NCBI GenBank assembly: GCA_051252005.1
Contig: JBPOEZ010000011.1
Coordinates: 41,076 to 105,075, forward strand
DNA length: 64,000 nucleotides
Source of the DNA: JACOMS01 sp051252005
GTDB lineage: Bacteria; Pseudomonadota; Alphaproteobacteria; Caulobacterales; Maricaulaceae
Direction: 5' to 3'
In this document: one piece after another, positions 35,810-46,700 of the stretch
Layout of the letters: each line of letters starts with the position of its first letter
Position numbering within the stretch: the first letter of the stretch is position 1
Translations under genes and position numbers: made by a program
The notes under the pieces: model-generated
The model's input: only the letters and a program-made list of their open reading frames with translations
Databases searched by the model: none
Told to the model about the DNA's origin: nothing

Positions 35810-36628
35810 CTATTTTTTGAATTTATAGGTATTCGCTTCGCCTGGGAAAGCTCGTTCTTTCACTTCGATCGCATATGCTTGCGCCGCGTTTTCGATCAAG
35901 CCCTTCATATCACCGTATTTTTTAACGAATTTGGGCACCCGGTCGAACTGTCCTAACATGTCAGGTGTGACCAAGATTTGTCCGTCGCACCCCGGAGATG
36001 CGCCGATACCTATTGTTGGCACTGAGACCGCCTGTGTAACTTTATCTGCTATTTCAGCCGACACGCCCTCGACAACGACAGCGAAAGACCCAGCCTTATC
36101 CGCAGCAATAGCATTGTTAATGATTTCGTCTTCCACTACCTTACGCCGTCCGCGCGCCCTAAACCCGCCGAGCACATTCATGCTTTGCGGCCGAAGACCT
36201 ACATGGCTCATGACGGGAATACCGCGTTCAACGAGATAAGCAACGGTTTCAGCAGCATAAGAACCGCTTTCAATCTTTACGGCCTGACACCCTGTTTCCA
36301 TCATTACGCGTGACGCGCTCTTGAAGGCCGTTTCAGGGCTGTCTTCATATGAGCCGAAAGGCAGGTCAACAACAACAAGCGCCTTGTGAGCGCCGCGCAT
36401 CACGGCCTGACCATGCATGATCATCATATCAAGCGTCACCCCTACGGTCGTTGTAAGGCCATGCACCACCATACCGACACTATCCCCCACCAATATAAGA
36501 TCGCAGTAATCGTCTAATATGGCTGCTGTGGGCGAATCATAGGCCGTAAGACAAACTATTGGGTCGCCGCCCTTACGGGCTGTGATGGCTGGAGCCGTCA
36601 TTCTTGAAACATGGGTTTGCGCGGACAT
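35810..36628 (-). CDS. panB: 3-methyl-2-oxobutanoate hydroxymethyltransferase
   Basis: The 272-residue TIM-barrel has CLTAYDSPTAAILDD, LVGDSVGMVVHGL, VVVDLPFGSYE, KIESGSYAAETV, and PVMSHVGLRPQSMNVLGGF, all PanB signatures, and GIGASPGCDGQILVTPDMLG. It makes ketopantoate for pantothenate and CoA. No panC is adjacent. It is the first gene of the minus-strand set with YfgM, BamB and Der, separated by 115 bp. Confidence 0.96.
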   Translation of the reverse strand: MSAQTHVSRMTAPAITARKGGDPIVCLTAYDSPTAAILDDYCDLILVGDSVGMVVHGLTTTVGVTLDMMIMHGQAVMRGAHKALVVVDLPFGSYEDSPETAFKSASRVMMETGCQAVKIESGSYAAETVAYLVERGIPVMSHVGLRPQSMNVLGGFRARGRRKVVEDEIINNAIAADKAGSFAVVVEGVSAEIADKVTQAVSVPTIGIGASPGCDGQILVTPDMLGQFDRVPKFVKKYGDMKGLIENAAQAYAIEVKERAFPGEANTYKFKK

Positions 36629-37143
36629 AATAGCCTCCTTTGATCTGTTGCACCTCCTATAAAGGCTACGAGCACTTGATCAAATGGAAATCGCATATTT
36701 ACAAGCAGTTCACCCTATCGGCACGACCGAACAACTATAAAAATAATCGTTTAATTACAGTTTGTTGCAGGCGGTAAGTTATGTAAAAGTCAAAACTTTC
36801 GATCCATAAAAAGCCTAATCCTTCCTGAGCTTTTTACCCTCCACTGGCTAAAAGGCGCACAGCCATGGGAACCTAAGGGTGACCGCTTAAAAGCTCGTCA
36901 TTTTTCAACATAAGCGACAAAATAGAAACAGGTTGGAATGATTCTTTTTGCAGGTCGCTCGCCCCTTATTCGAGGATGAGATTTGATGAAATGAGCACGC
37001 TAGCTGACCCTATCTCTCAATCTGTCTTTAAATTCACCAAAAACACATAAAAAAACATCATGTTCCCATAGACGGTTTACGCCCGTTTGGGTAATGAGGC
37101 TATAGGAACACTTTACACATATATTAAGAAGGCGGGGACAAAA
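36629..37143. other. Intergenic region between panB and lptD
   Basis: About 515 bases between divergent genes, AT-rich, holding both promoters. A weak inverted repeat AAAAAGC/GCTTTTT (36808-36814 and 36829-36835) with a 14-base loop is the only structure noticed. No supported small gene or known RNA was recognised. Confidence 0.45.
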
Positions 37144-39498
37144 TTGTCTAAATCTGCACGTAGAACTACCCTGCTGTTTGCAACGGTTTTCAGCACGGCC
37201 CTAGCGCCCTTCTTTGCTGTGTCCTCTCATGCCCAAACATCAGACACTGCGGCAGGGACTTCCCGTCCGCTAAAATTGGCACCTGACAGCCCCTACCGTG
37301 ATCCAGATATCATCTACCTCGAAGCGGATGAGCTTATCAACAATGAAGAAAACGGAATATTAACAGCGATTGGACAAGTCGAAGGCCGCTATCAAGACCG
37401 GACTCTACGGGCAGACAAAGTTGTCTACACACTCAGAAATGGTCAAGTCATTGCGACAGGCAATGTCGTGCTCATCGACGCCAATGGATCCTCGCAATAT
37501 GCGGATAAGCTTGAGCTTTCTGATGAGCTTGAAGCTGGCACTGCGTCTGACTTTACCGCCCGTTTTCCGAATGGCGGCGTTATGGGGGCTGCCTTTGCTA
37601 CGCGCCGCACCGACGCGGGTGTTGAGCTATACAAAGCCTATTACACAGCGTGCGAAGCTTGTAACGGGGACAAACCTACATGGCAGATCGTCGCCCGCCG
37701 CGTAAGCCAAGACAAAAACCGAAATATGATCCGTTACAGGGACGCGGTTTTCAAGGTCAAAGGCATTCCGTTTTTCTATACGCCTTACCTGTCGCATCCA
37801 GACCCTACGGCGGGCCGGGCAAGTGGTTGGCTTAATCCATTTATTGGATTGTCTCAAAGTAAAGGGTTTAATGTACGCGCGCCCTACTATGTCGCGCTTG
37901 ACCCCTATTCCGAGTTAACTCTCACGCCGCGAATTTTTCAAAAAGTAAACCCAGTCCTTGGCTACCAATACAAACGCAAGTTTTATTCTGGCGAACTCAA
38001 TATCGACGGGAGTCTGACTTATGGTAGCTATTTCGATAATGAAGGCGATCCCTTTACAGCTACCGATATTTTCAACGACCCCACGCAAGCCCCGCTAGGC
38101 AAAAGACTGCGCTCACACTTATTTGCCACGGGTGATTTTGAAATTAAAGATAATTGGGATTGGGGCTTCGGCGTACAAGGCGCGTCAGATGACCTTTATC
38201 TCAACCGCTATGACTTGGACGAAGCCCCAGAAAAATTCGGACTTTATGATGGCGACGGACAGCGTTTGGTCTCGCAAATTTTTGCTATCGGCCAAGATGA
38301 TGATTTCCGTTTTGTAACAAGTGCATACGGATTTCAAAGCCTTCGCACATCGATCAAACGAGATGATACTATAGCCAATAAGTTCACTATTTCTCGAGAA
38401 GATGACAGTACACTGCCAATCATTGCACCGAAAGTTGAGCTTTCAAAATACTTCGTCGACCCACTCATCGAGGGTCGCCTTGAAGCCTTTAGTAATGTGA
38501 CGGTTTTAACCCGTAAGCTTGGAACGGATTATACCCGTGCTACAGCTGGGCTTGACTGGGACAAAACCTTCATTCTTCCTGCTGGCATAGAAGCCAAACC
38601 GTTTGGCGAAGTACGACATGATTACTTCCAATTTAACCCTGATGACGCCCCTGATACTGATTTTAGCCGTACACTCGGCCAAGTCGGTGCCGACATTCGG
38701 TGGCCGTTCATAAATTCTGGGGGAAATGCCAGCGTGATTATTGAGCCTCGCGCAATGGTTACACAAAGTTTTGGTGACGGGAAAATTTCTAATTTTTCTA
38801 CCGTAGACAGTGGCAATCAACCAATTTCTCTGTTCCAGGACAGTCAGGATATTGAACTCGATCAAACCCTTTTCTGGGCTCACAATAAGTCAACGGGTTA
38901 CGATTTTTGGCAAGAAGGCTTTAGAGCCGATGTCGGCGGGTCCGTCTCAACCCTTTGGGGCGAAAACAACCGAGGCTCACTATTCTTAGGGAAATCTTTT
39001 GCAAGCGGCTACAATGATAGCTTCAGCGCAGCATCAGGCCTTTCCGGAAAAAGTTCAGATTATCTCGCGCAAATAGAGCTCGACTTAGGCACTAAGTTTT
39101 CCTTTTCAGCTCTTACTCGATATGATGAGGACACAAAAACAATTCGTCGGTTTGATACAGACTTCAGATATACAGGCGAGCGTTTTTCCGCCAATGCGAG
39201 GTATTACCGTATTGATTCTGCTAGCCTTTCCGCAGACCCAGAAACTCCGGATGAAGAAATTTCCGGCGGCTTAGGCGTAAAACTCTTTAAGAATTGGAGC
39301 GCGAGATATCAAGCTTATCACGATCTCGACCGTGATGTGACGACTCGTCAAGACATTGGCTTGATATTTAAAGATGATTGTACGCAGGTACAGTTCTCTT
39401 ACTATAAAAACGACTTTGATAGCGATATCGTTCGCGACTCAAGCGGCTTTAATATCCGCGTGTCACTGCTTACCCTCGGTGATGTTTCGCCAGAATAG
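37144..39498 (+). CDS. lptD: LPS-assembly protein LptD
   Basis: The protein has a signal peptide (cleaved near SSHAQ), an OstA-type N-terminal domain (ILTAIGQVEGRYQDRTLRADKVVYTLRNG...), and a large C-terminal outer-membrane beta-barrel with alternating aromatic strands. It inserts lipopolysaccharide in the outer leaflet with LptE. TTG 37144 is preferred because GGGGA lies just upstream and the result is a normal signal peptide (784 residues); TTG 37087 would add 19 residues. Cysteines in ACEAC and DDCTQ may form the disulfides known from E. coli. SurA, usual downstream, is not adjacent. Confidence 0.92.
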   Translation: MSKSARRTTLLFATVFSTALAPFFAVSSHAQTSDTAAGTSRPLKLAPDSPYRDPDIIYLEADELINNEENGILTAIGQVEGRYQDRTLRADKVVYTLRNGQVIATGNVVLIDANGSSQYADKLELSDELEAGTASDFTARFPNGGVMGAAFATRRTDAGVELYKAYYTACEACNGDKPTWQIVARRVSQDKNRNMIRYRDAVFKVKGIPFFYTPYLSHPDPTAGRASGWLNPFIGLSQSKGFNVRAPYYVALDPYSELTLTPRIFQKVNPVLGYQYKRKFYSGELNIDGSLTYGSYFDNEGDPFTATDIFNDPTQAPLGKRLRSHLFATGDFEIKDNWDWGFGVQGASDDLYLNRYDLDEAPEKFGLYDGDGQRLVSQIFAIGQDDDFRFVTSAYGFQSLRTSIKRDDTIANKFTISREDDSTLPIIAPKVELSKYFVDPLIEGRLEAFSNVTVLTRKLGTDYTRATAGLDWDKTFILPAGIEAKPFGEVRHDYFQFNPDDAPDTDFSRTLGQVGADIRWPFINSGGNASVIIEPRAMVTQSFGDGKISNFSTVDSGNQPISLFQDSQDIELDQTLFWAHNKSTGYDFWQEGFRADVGGSVSTLWGENNRGSLFLGKSFASGYNDSFSAASGLSGKSSDYLAQIELDLGTKFSFSALTRYDEDTKTIRRFDTDFRYTGERFSANARYYRIDSASLSADPETPDEEISGGLGVKLFKNWSARYQAYHDLDRDVTTRQDIGLIFKDDCTQVQFSYYKNDFDSDIVRDSSGFNIRVSLLTLGDVSPE

Positions 39499-39502
39499 AG
39501 GT

Positions 39503-39543
39503 TTTGTTCAGTCAGTGAGCCTTAAGCTAACTGACTGAACAAA
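39503..39543. repeat. 41-nt perfect inverted repeat between lptD and the reductase gene
   Basis: TTTGTTCAGTCAGT (39503-39516) and ACTGACTGAACAAA (39530-39543) are exact complements around a 13-base loop, itself with a short AGC/GCT stem. It lies 4 bases after the lptD stop and 5 bases from the stop of the convergent reductase gene. T-rich ends are on the wrong side for an ordinary intrinsic terminator, but position fits a bidirectional termination or 3'-end structure. Confidence 0.7.
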
Positions 39544-39548
39544 TATCG

Positions 39549-40364
39549 TTACCCGACGAACGCTTTTTCAACGACAAATTCACCGGGTTTAGAATTCGAG
39601 CCTTCATTGAGACCAAACGTCTCAACCATGGCTTTTGTATCGTTGATCATATCCATCGAGCCGCAAATCATAACGCGGTCTTCTTCAGGGTTAAGGCGAG
39701 GCGTGCCGAGCTCGTCGAACAGCTTTCCGCTTTCAAGAAGTGTCGTTATACGGCCCTTTAGCGGGTACTCTTCACGGGTAATACTTTTAACATGGAACAG
39801 TTTCCCATCGATCATTTCGCCGACTAATGGGTCATCACGAAGCTCTTCGATAAGCTTAACGCCGTAACTCAGCTCAGAGACTTGACGGCACGTATGAGTG
39901 AGAATGATTTGCTCGTAGCGCTCATAAGTTTCTGGATCGCGAATGACGCTGGCAAAGGGTGCTATCCCAGTACCCGTGGAAAACATATACAAACGCTTCC
40001 CCGGCAGGAGCGCATCGAGCACCAAAGTGCCGACAGACTTCTTCGATAGGATGACTTTATCACCCGACTGAATTTTTTGAAGGTGCGACGTCAAAGGCCC
40101 GTCAGGAACTTTAATCGAATAAAAATCGAGCTTATCATCCCAAGACGGGCTAGCGATTGAATACGCCCGCATAATAGGCTTCTTCGCCCCTTCAGGATGT
40201 AAGCCAATCATCACAAATTCGCCGGAGCGGAACCGAAAGGCTGGTGGCCGAGTAATTGAAAACCGGAACAAACGGTCCGTGAAATGCTCTACGGATAATA
40301 CAGTTTCATGCGTTGGCGCATTCGGGTTAACGGGCGCAGCGGCGCTTTGTGTGCTGACAGACAT
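39549..40364 (-). CDS. fpr: Ferredoxin--NADP reductase
   Basis: The 271-residue flavoprotein has the FAD motif RAYSIASP, the NADP-binding GTGIAPFASVIRDPETYERY, and CGSMDMINDTKAMVE, ending KPGEFVVEKAFVG with aromatic-free terminus typical of bacterial-type FPRs. It exchanges electrons between NADPH and ferredoxin or flavodoxin, often in oxidative-stress defence. AAGGAA lies before ATG. It is 106 bp downstream of folE. Confidence 0.92.
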   Translation of the reverse strand: MSVSTQSAAAPVNPNAPTHETVLSVEHFTDRLFRFSITRPPAFRFRSGEFVMIGLHPEGAKKPIMRAYSIASPSWDDKLDFYSIKVPDGPLTSHLQKIQSGDKVILSKKSVGTLVLDALLPGKRLYMFSTGTGIAPFASVIRDPETYERYEQIILTHTCRQVSELSYGVKLIEELRDDPLVGEMIDGKLFHVKSITREEYPLKGRITTLLESGKLFDELGTPRLNPEEDRVMICGSMDMINDTKAMVETFGLNEGSNSKPGEFVVEKAFVG

Positions 40365-40470
40365 GATATTTCCTTGGATGCGATCAGATTATGCACCGCA
40401 CATAAGCGCTCACGCCGTAAATATCAATATCCTTTATAGAAAACATTCGTTCTTTTTACAGAACGGCGCG

Positions 40471-41031
40471 TTATCCGTTGACTCCAAATTCAACGAGCTG
40501 AAGAAACTCAGCACGTTGCTCTGCATTATGGAACTGCCCGTCAAGCGCGGACGAAATCATACGATGCGGCGTTTTAATCCCACGCATCGTCATACAAAGG
40601 TGCTCTCCTTTAGCCATGACAGCCACATCTTGCGTACCTAAAATCTCTTTGAGGTCATTAGCAATATCGGCAACGAGCTGCTCTTGCAGTGTCAGCTTAT
40701 GAGCATGTTTATGAGCAATTCTAGCAAATTTTGACAGGCCTAAGACTTTATCATCCGCGATATAAGCGATTGCCACATCACACCAAAACGGCAGCATGTG
40801 GTGTTCACACATAGACCAGACACGCATGCCTGTGACGCACACCATCTGGTTATGTCGTATGGCAGAAAACGTAGTGTCTAGCTTTCCCGCGTCATACTCG
40901 ATGAAGTCTCGCCAAAAATTAGCAATCCGGCGCGGCGTCTCTTTAAGGCCTTCACGCGATGGGTCTTCGCCTAATGCTTCTAACAATTCAGTGACGAGTG
41001 ATTTGACCCGGTCATGATCTATTTTTGCCAT
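40471..41031 (-). CDS. folE: GTP cyclohydrolase I
   Basis: The 186-residue protein has zinc ligands in SMCEHHMLPF and KGEHLCMTMRG and the substrate segments GLSKFARIAHKHAHKLTLQEQL. It converts GTP to dihydroneopterin triphosphate for folate. The FolE type I family length is 180-220. It lies between a DUF1499 gene and fpr on the minus strand; a shared transcript is possible. Confidence 0.96.
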   Translation of the reverse strand: MAKIDHDRVKSLVTELLEALGEDPSREGLKETPRRIANFWRDFIEYDAGKLDTTFSAIRHNQMVCVTGMRVWSMCEHHMLPFWCDVAIAYIADDKVLGLSKFARIAHKHAHKLTLQEQLVADIANDLKEILGTQDVAVMAKGEHLCMTMRGIKTPHRMISSALDGQFHNAEQRAEFLQLVEFGVNG

Positions 41032-41093
41032 AATGTGTCTTTCGTATTTTTAATTCTGAACTCGTAACATTTTGAGGTTTAAGGCTTTTCCGC

Positions 41094-41525
41094 CTATGTT
41101 TCGGCTAAGGACGTGATGGTTGCAACCCGCTTTCTGTTTACGCCTCGATCAGAATAGCCGACGCGCGATGCAGAGCGAATATGGATGACCCCGTCCCCAG
41201 CATCCCTGAGTTCCACATCATCAACAAATTTGTAAAGCTTAGACATATAAGTCGCCGACACATAATCGTCCGTTTCGGAGGTTATTGTCCCTCCCGTCGC
41301 GATAATGGCCTCTTTTACCGCAGTAAGGCTTGCGCCTATCGGGGCGACTTGCTTTTCTGGCTGAATGCCCTCTTCGCTGCATACACAATTTGGCCTAGAG
41401 CTACAGGGAGCCAGACGTCCATCTTTCAATCCAGGCGCAGATCCTTTTTGCGATTTCAGACCTAGAAGAAAGAACATAATGCTCACCGATACAAAGAGTA
41501 ATATAACAAGTTCGATAGTGTCCAT
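41094..41525 (-). CDS. DUF1499-family membrane-anchored protein
   Basis: The 143-residue protein has one N-terminal membrane helix (about 5-25) and a DUF1499 domain: LAPCSSRPNCVCSEE, then TDDYVSATYMSKLYKFVDDVELR and IRSASRVGYSDRGVNRKRV. The family's function is unknown. ATG 41525 is preferred over 41567 because GGAG lies 7 bases before it and it directly follows the stop of the hydrolase gene. Confidence 0.85.
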   Translation of the reverse strand: MDTIELVILLFVSVSIMFFLLGLKSQKGSAPGLKDGRLAPCSSRPNCVCSEEGIQPEKQVAPIGASLTAVKEAIIATGGTITSETDDYVSATYMSKLYKFVDDVELRDAGDGVIHIRSASRVGYSDRGVNRKRVATITSLAET

Positions 41526-41526
41526 A

Positions 41527-42513
41527 TCAGGTCTCCGCAAAAATAACAGATTGAATATATCGGTCATACCATGTTGGCCCGTTCAGGCTTTCAAAAAAGC
41601 CGTTATGGCCGCCGTGATCATGCATTATGGAGCGAGAAAAAGGATTGAGCTTTAACGTTAACATATCTTCCGCTGGGATAACGGGATCATCTTTCGCCAT
41701 TATAAGGGAAAGAGGCGTCTCGCATGCAGTAAGATCATCAGCACCAATTTTATAGGCATTGAAGTAGTCACTCATACTTTCGAAGTCCGTATATAAAGGC
41801 AGAAAGGCCGTCGTCATGCCAAGCACTGTCTTATGATTATACATCTCGCTAAAATCATATACATCCGGAAAAGCATCCTGTTTCTTTCGCAGTGACGTTG
41901 TCCATTTTTTGTAAAAGTAACGCTGAACCAACGGATTTTCATCAACTTTTGGACTGGCTTTGTCAGGGTCGATAACAGGGCTTATCGCAAAGATATGCTC
42001 AAGTGTCATCTCTGGCCGTATTATCATTTCTCGTGCAATACGCAGGGCAAAGTTACCGCCCAGAGAGAATCCTGCTAAATAGACTTTAGCACCGCTTGAT
42101 AATTTCGTGGCTTCTACAACCGCCTCAAAGACTTCGTCCAGCCTTGCGGAGTGAAAAGGGGCCTCATTCAAATGGTGCGTATCCCCGTGGTCACGAAAAT
42201 TTAGCCTAAAAACTGAGCATCCTAAACCATAGAGCTGCCTAGCGCAGGACATAACATAGGTGGAATTTTCACTACCTTCCCAGCCGTGAAGGAATATCAC
42301 CAAGGCTCTATTATCTTCATGCCGAGAGTAAGAGCCTTGCAGCCGCACGCCGCCGGCGCCCGTAAAAACAATAGAGTCAGCCGTGCTTTCCATGGCGTGA
42401 GTGCCGCGCTTCCTGAATTTCTGGCTGGCAATCACAGTTTGGACTAAAGCAGAGCGCAACCAAAAAGGAGGACGGAACGAACCCGATGCAAAGTTTGAAT
42501 TTTTAACAGTCAT
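41527..42513 (-). CDS. YheT-like alpha/beta hydrolase
   Basis: The 328-residue protein has the nucleophile elbow GFSLGGN, oxyanion HGWEGS, acid Asp in MAKDDPVIP and the catalytic His in DHGGHNGF. PPFWLRSALVQTVIASQKFRKRG near the start is typical of YheT/ABHD esterases. The substrate is unknown. Its stop is 1 bp before the DUF1499 start, so the pair is probably co-translated. AGGAA precedes ATG. Confidence 0.88.
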   Translation of the reverse strand: MTVKNSNFASGSFRPPFWLRSALVQTVIASQKFRKRGTHAMESTADSIVFTGAGGVRLQGSYSRHEDNRALVIFLHGWEGSENSTYVMSCARQLYGLGCSVFRLNFRDHGDTHHLNEAPFHSARLDEVFEAVVEATKLSSGAKVYLAGFSLGGNFALRIAREMIIRPEMTLEHIFAISPVIDPDKASPKVDENPLVQRYFYKKWTTSLRKKQDAFPDVYDFSEMYNHKTVLGMTTAFLPLYTDFESMSDYFNAYKIGADDLTACETPLSLIMAKDDPVIPAEDMLTLKLNPFSRSIMHDHGGHNGFFESLNGPTWYDRYIQSVIFAET

Positions 42514-42663
42514 TGGGGGTTCCTAATAGCACGGGCCGCTTTATTCAATCATGCAAATTTGATGGCAGTATTTGCAGAATTGGCAGTTGCTATCGTAGTC
42601 TGTCAATTTATGGTGCGCCTAAATTCTTTTTGCCCGCTGGCCCTTTCTGCGACACACTATCCC

Positions 42664-43749
42664 ATGAAAATAAATCGTTCAGTTCTAATCGCCATCTTCG
42701 CTATAGTTGCCATTGGCTTATGGTTTCTTGTCAATTCAGGTAAGCATGATGACAAGTCATCACTCGAAACTTCCTCCACAACATCTGAGAAGCCTGACGA
42801 AGCGATCACCGTTATTGTAGAAAGCCGGCAAGCGAGTAAACATCAGGTCACCTACACACTTTATGGCCGTTCCGAAGCTGACAAAGAAGTTTCGGTAAAG
42901 GCTGAAACCGCAGGACTTGTCGTATCCACCCCCATCACAGAAGGCCGGACGATCAACAAAGGAACAGTCCTTTGCCGGCAGGATGTCGATGCAAGGCAAG
43001 CCGGACTTGACCAAGCCAAAGCCCTTCTGCGTACGCGAGAGCTAGAATATAAAGCCGCAAAGACTCTTGTCGAAAAGGGCTACCGCTCTGAAACACAAGC
43101 CGCCACAGCCGAGGCAGCTCTCGACGGAGCAAAGGCGTCTGTGAAACAGGCGGAAATTGAACTCGACAATGTTAATATGCGCGCGCCGTTTTCTGGGATT
43201 TTCGAACAACAAATCGCCGAAGTCGGCGATTACCTTGGACCTGGCCAGCCCTGCGGATTACTAGTCGATCTAGACCCCCTCGTGGTTTCGAGCGAGTTGA
43301 CAGAGGTTCAAATCAAAGATGTGAAAGTTGGGCAAATCGCCCAAATCAAACTCGCAACGGGCGAATCCATATCGGGTAAAGTACGGTTTATCGAAGCAAA
43401 GTCTGATCCTTCCACACGCACGTTTCGGGCCGAAGTTTCCGTTCCAAATCCCGGATATAAACTCAAAGGCGGCGTGACAGCGACCGTTCAGTTTGAGGCT
43501 GGAATTGTCGAAGCGCAGCACGTTCCCTCGCATATCCTAGCGCTAGACGATCAAGGCATTCTTGGTGTGCGGTTTGTTGACGCCAATAATCGTGTCGACT
43601 TTCGCGCTGTCACAACGATTGACGAAGATAAAGACGGTATTTGGGTAACGGGTCTTCCAAGCGAAACCCGTATCATTGTCAAAGGACAAAATTATGTCAG
43701 CGTGGGAACCCTTGTTGATTCCAAAAACATTATAGAAGCGTCTGAATAA
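42664..43749 (+). CDS. RND efflux periplasmic adaptor (HlyD/MFP family)
   Basis: The 361-residue protein has an N-terminal membrane helix (INRSVLIAIFAIVAIGLWFLV), biotinyl-lipoyl-like half-motifs (VSTPITEGRTINKGTVLCRQD and ALAGIF-like VNMRAPFSGIFEQQ), a helical hairpin (about 105-170) and a beta-barrel. It bridges the inner-membrane pump to an outer-membrane channel, which is not encoded nearby. The start at ATG 42664 gives a normal anchor; an upstream extension to 42559 is hydrophobic but atypical. It shares TAATG with the pump gene. Confidence 0.9.
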   Translation: MKINRSVLIAIFAIVAIGLWFLVNSGKHDDKSSLETSSTTSEKPDEAITVIVESRQASKHQVTYTLYGRSEADKEVSVKAETAGLVVSTPITEGRTINKGTVLCRQDVDARQAGLDQAKALLRTRELEYKAAKTLVEKGYRSETQAATAEAALDGAKASVKQAEIELDNVNMRAPFSGIFEQQIAEVGDYLGPGQPCGLLVDLDPLVVSSELTEVQIKDVKVGQIAQIKLATGESISGKVRFIEAKSDPSTRTFRAEVSVPNPGYKLKGGVTATVQFEAGIVEAQHVPSHILALDDQGILGVRFVDANNRVDFRAVTTIDEDKDGIWVTGLPSETRIIVKGQNYVSVGTLVDSKNIIEASE

Positions 43750-46700
43750 TGACGGGTATCGTAAAATTTGCCATTGATAATTGGCGCATGACAATTGGCA
43801 TCATGATCTTTGCCGTTATTGGCGGGATCATTGCAATTAACCGCCTGCCCCTTGATGCTGAACCCGATGTCCCAGTGCCGTTCATTAATGTGCGAGTGGT
43901 CTTACCCGGCGTTTCACCCGAAGATTCGCAGCGCTTGCTTGTTCGGCCTCTCGAAGCCGAAATGAAATCGGTAGACGGTTTGAAACGTATGGACGGCGTG
44001 GCCACAACGTCTGCAGGTTACATCATTGCAGAGTTCAACTTTCCTTTTGATAAAGACCAATCACTTCTTGATGTGAATGAAGCCGTGGATAAAGCCCGCT
44101 CTGAATTCCCCGTAGAGGCACGGGAACCCGTCATCGAAGAAATCAGCACATCCAAATTACCCATTATTGTCCTAAACCTCTATGGCAATGCCCCCGAAAG
44201 AGAACTTCAACGATTAGCCAAAGAGCTACAAAGAAAACTTGAAGGTCTCCCGTCTGTTCTCACGGCTAATATCTCTGGCGAACGCGTTGATGTCCTAGAA
44301 GCTGTACTAGAACCCGCCCTGCTTGAAAGCACCGCGATCACCTATGACGAGCTTGCTTTCGCAATCGGGCGTAACAATAGCCTCATACCTGCGGGCGCTA
44401 TTGAGACAGAAAATGGGCGTTTTGGCGTAAAAGTCCCTGGCCTGATAGAAACCCCTTCAGACCTTGAAGACCTTGTGGTCCGCCGCAATAATAATGGCAG
44501 CATTATCCGTATCGGCGACGTGGCTCATGTCCGCAAAACATACAAAGATGTTACATCCTTTGCCCGCTTCAACGGGAATACCTCAGTTTCTATTGAGGTC
44601 TCGAAACGTCAGGGCGAAAACGTCATCGATACCATCGAAATAATTCGCGCGCTTGCCGATGAAGCTTACGCACAGCCTGACTGGCCTAAAACCGTGAAAC
44701 TCGGATATAGCCAAGACAGATCACGTGATATTTTGGACATGGTGACGTCGCTATTTTCCTCTATCATCAATGCCGTTATCCTCGTGTTTATCGTCTGCAT
44801 TGCGGCGCTTGGACTACGTTCGGCTCTATTCGTGGGCTGGGCCGTACCAGCTAGCTTCTTGATGGCACTCTTCATGTTCCTCATTCAAGGACAAACCATC
44901 AACATGATGATCATGTTTGGTTTGATCTTGTCCGTCGGCGTCCTTGTTGATAGCGCAATTGTTATTGTCGAATTTGCCGACCGTAAGCTTGCCGAAGGCA
45001 TGCCTCGCAAAGAAGCCTTTTTGACAGCGGGACAGCGTATGTTCTGGCCCATTATTTCATCAACAGCAACGACGCTCGCAGCCTTTATACCTCTATTGTT
45101 TTGGGATTCGATTACTGGGAAGTTCATGTCGTATTTCCCGATAACCATGATCTATGTTTTGACGGCTTCGCTCCTCATGGCCCTTATATTTTTGCCCACA
45201 ATGGGCGCACTTGTCGGCCCCCGTAAAATTACTAAGTCCACAGAGAACCTCAAAGCCCTATCCGGCGAAGGCGGTGATCCCTTACAGACAAAAGGTCTAT
45301 TAGGGGTTTATGTCCGCACGATTGACAAACTCATTCGAGTTCCGGGACTAGTTCTATTAGCCATGGGACTCATTGCTTTCCTTATCGTTCAGGGCTTTGG
45401 CGCAGCGATGTCCGGCGACAACCCCAAACCCGTAGAGTTTTTCACTGATGCGGTAGGTGACCAAATCTACATTCTTGCGCGCTCACGCGGCAACAACACC
45501 CCGCAATCAGACCTTGCAATTGCAATGGATATTGAAGGCCGAATTGCTCATATTGACGGCATTCAATCCGTGTATACGGTTACCGGCGCAGCCTCTACGG
45601 GCTCTTCATTTGGCGGCCTTAACAATGTCCCCTCCGACACGATAGCCAAAATTTACACCGAGCTTGAAGCCTTTGAAGACCGCCGCTCATCCCGAGAGAT
45701 CATAAGTGATCTTCGAGAGGCCGTAAGTGATATGCCCGGTATTCTTACCGAAGTTGTGGCCGTATCAAACGGCCCGCCAATCGGAAAAGATATTGAAATA
45801 CAAGTTACATCCGACGACCATGAACTATTGCGGCAAGCGGCTCTTCTTGTGAAAGCAAAGTTTGAAAGCATGGAAGGTCTCTTCGAGATCGAAGACAGCC
45901 TACCTCTTCCCGGTGTTGAATGGGAGCTCAATGTCAACCAAGCTGAAGCGGGACGTCTTGGCCTCGACGTGGCTAAAATCGGAGCCGCAGTGCAGCTCGT
46001 GACAGAAGGCGCTCTTGTTACGCAATATAGGCCGAGTGACAGCGACGAAGAAGTTGACATCCGTATACGCTATCCGAAGTCAACTAGGGATATTCGGGAA
46101 CTTCAAAACTTACGCATTCAAACCCCTCAAGGGTCCCTGCCCTTATCCTCTGTGGCGACAATTACAGCCAAAACCAAATTGGATAAAATTGAACGCCGCG
46201 ATCAATCTCTTGTCTATCAAGTCAAGGCCAATGTGCGCGAAGACTTTACGATCAACCAACAAGTGAATGAAGCAAAAGAATGGCTCTCACAGCCGGATAT
46301 TTTACCCGCGGGTGTTGACTATAAGTTCTTAGGTCAAGACGAAGAAAATGCCGCCGCTGGAGAGTTTTTCAAAGCTGCCGGCATTGCCATTCTTTTCATG
46401 ATGGCGATTATATTGCTGTTGCAATTCAATAGTTTTTATCATGTGTTCCTGACATTAACCGCTGTTATTCTGTCCATTTTTGGCGTCTTATTAGGTCTCA
46501 CATTCTATCATTACATCAGCATTATTCTTTGCGGAACAGGCGTCATCGCCCTCGCCGGTATTGTCGTAAACAACAATATCGTCCTGATTGATGCCTTCCA
46601 ATCGCTCAGAGCTCAAGGTTATGAACCTGTTGACGCCGCAATGCGGACAGCCGCCCAAAGGGTAAGACCTGTTATTTTAACAACGTTGACGACTGTTGCA

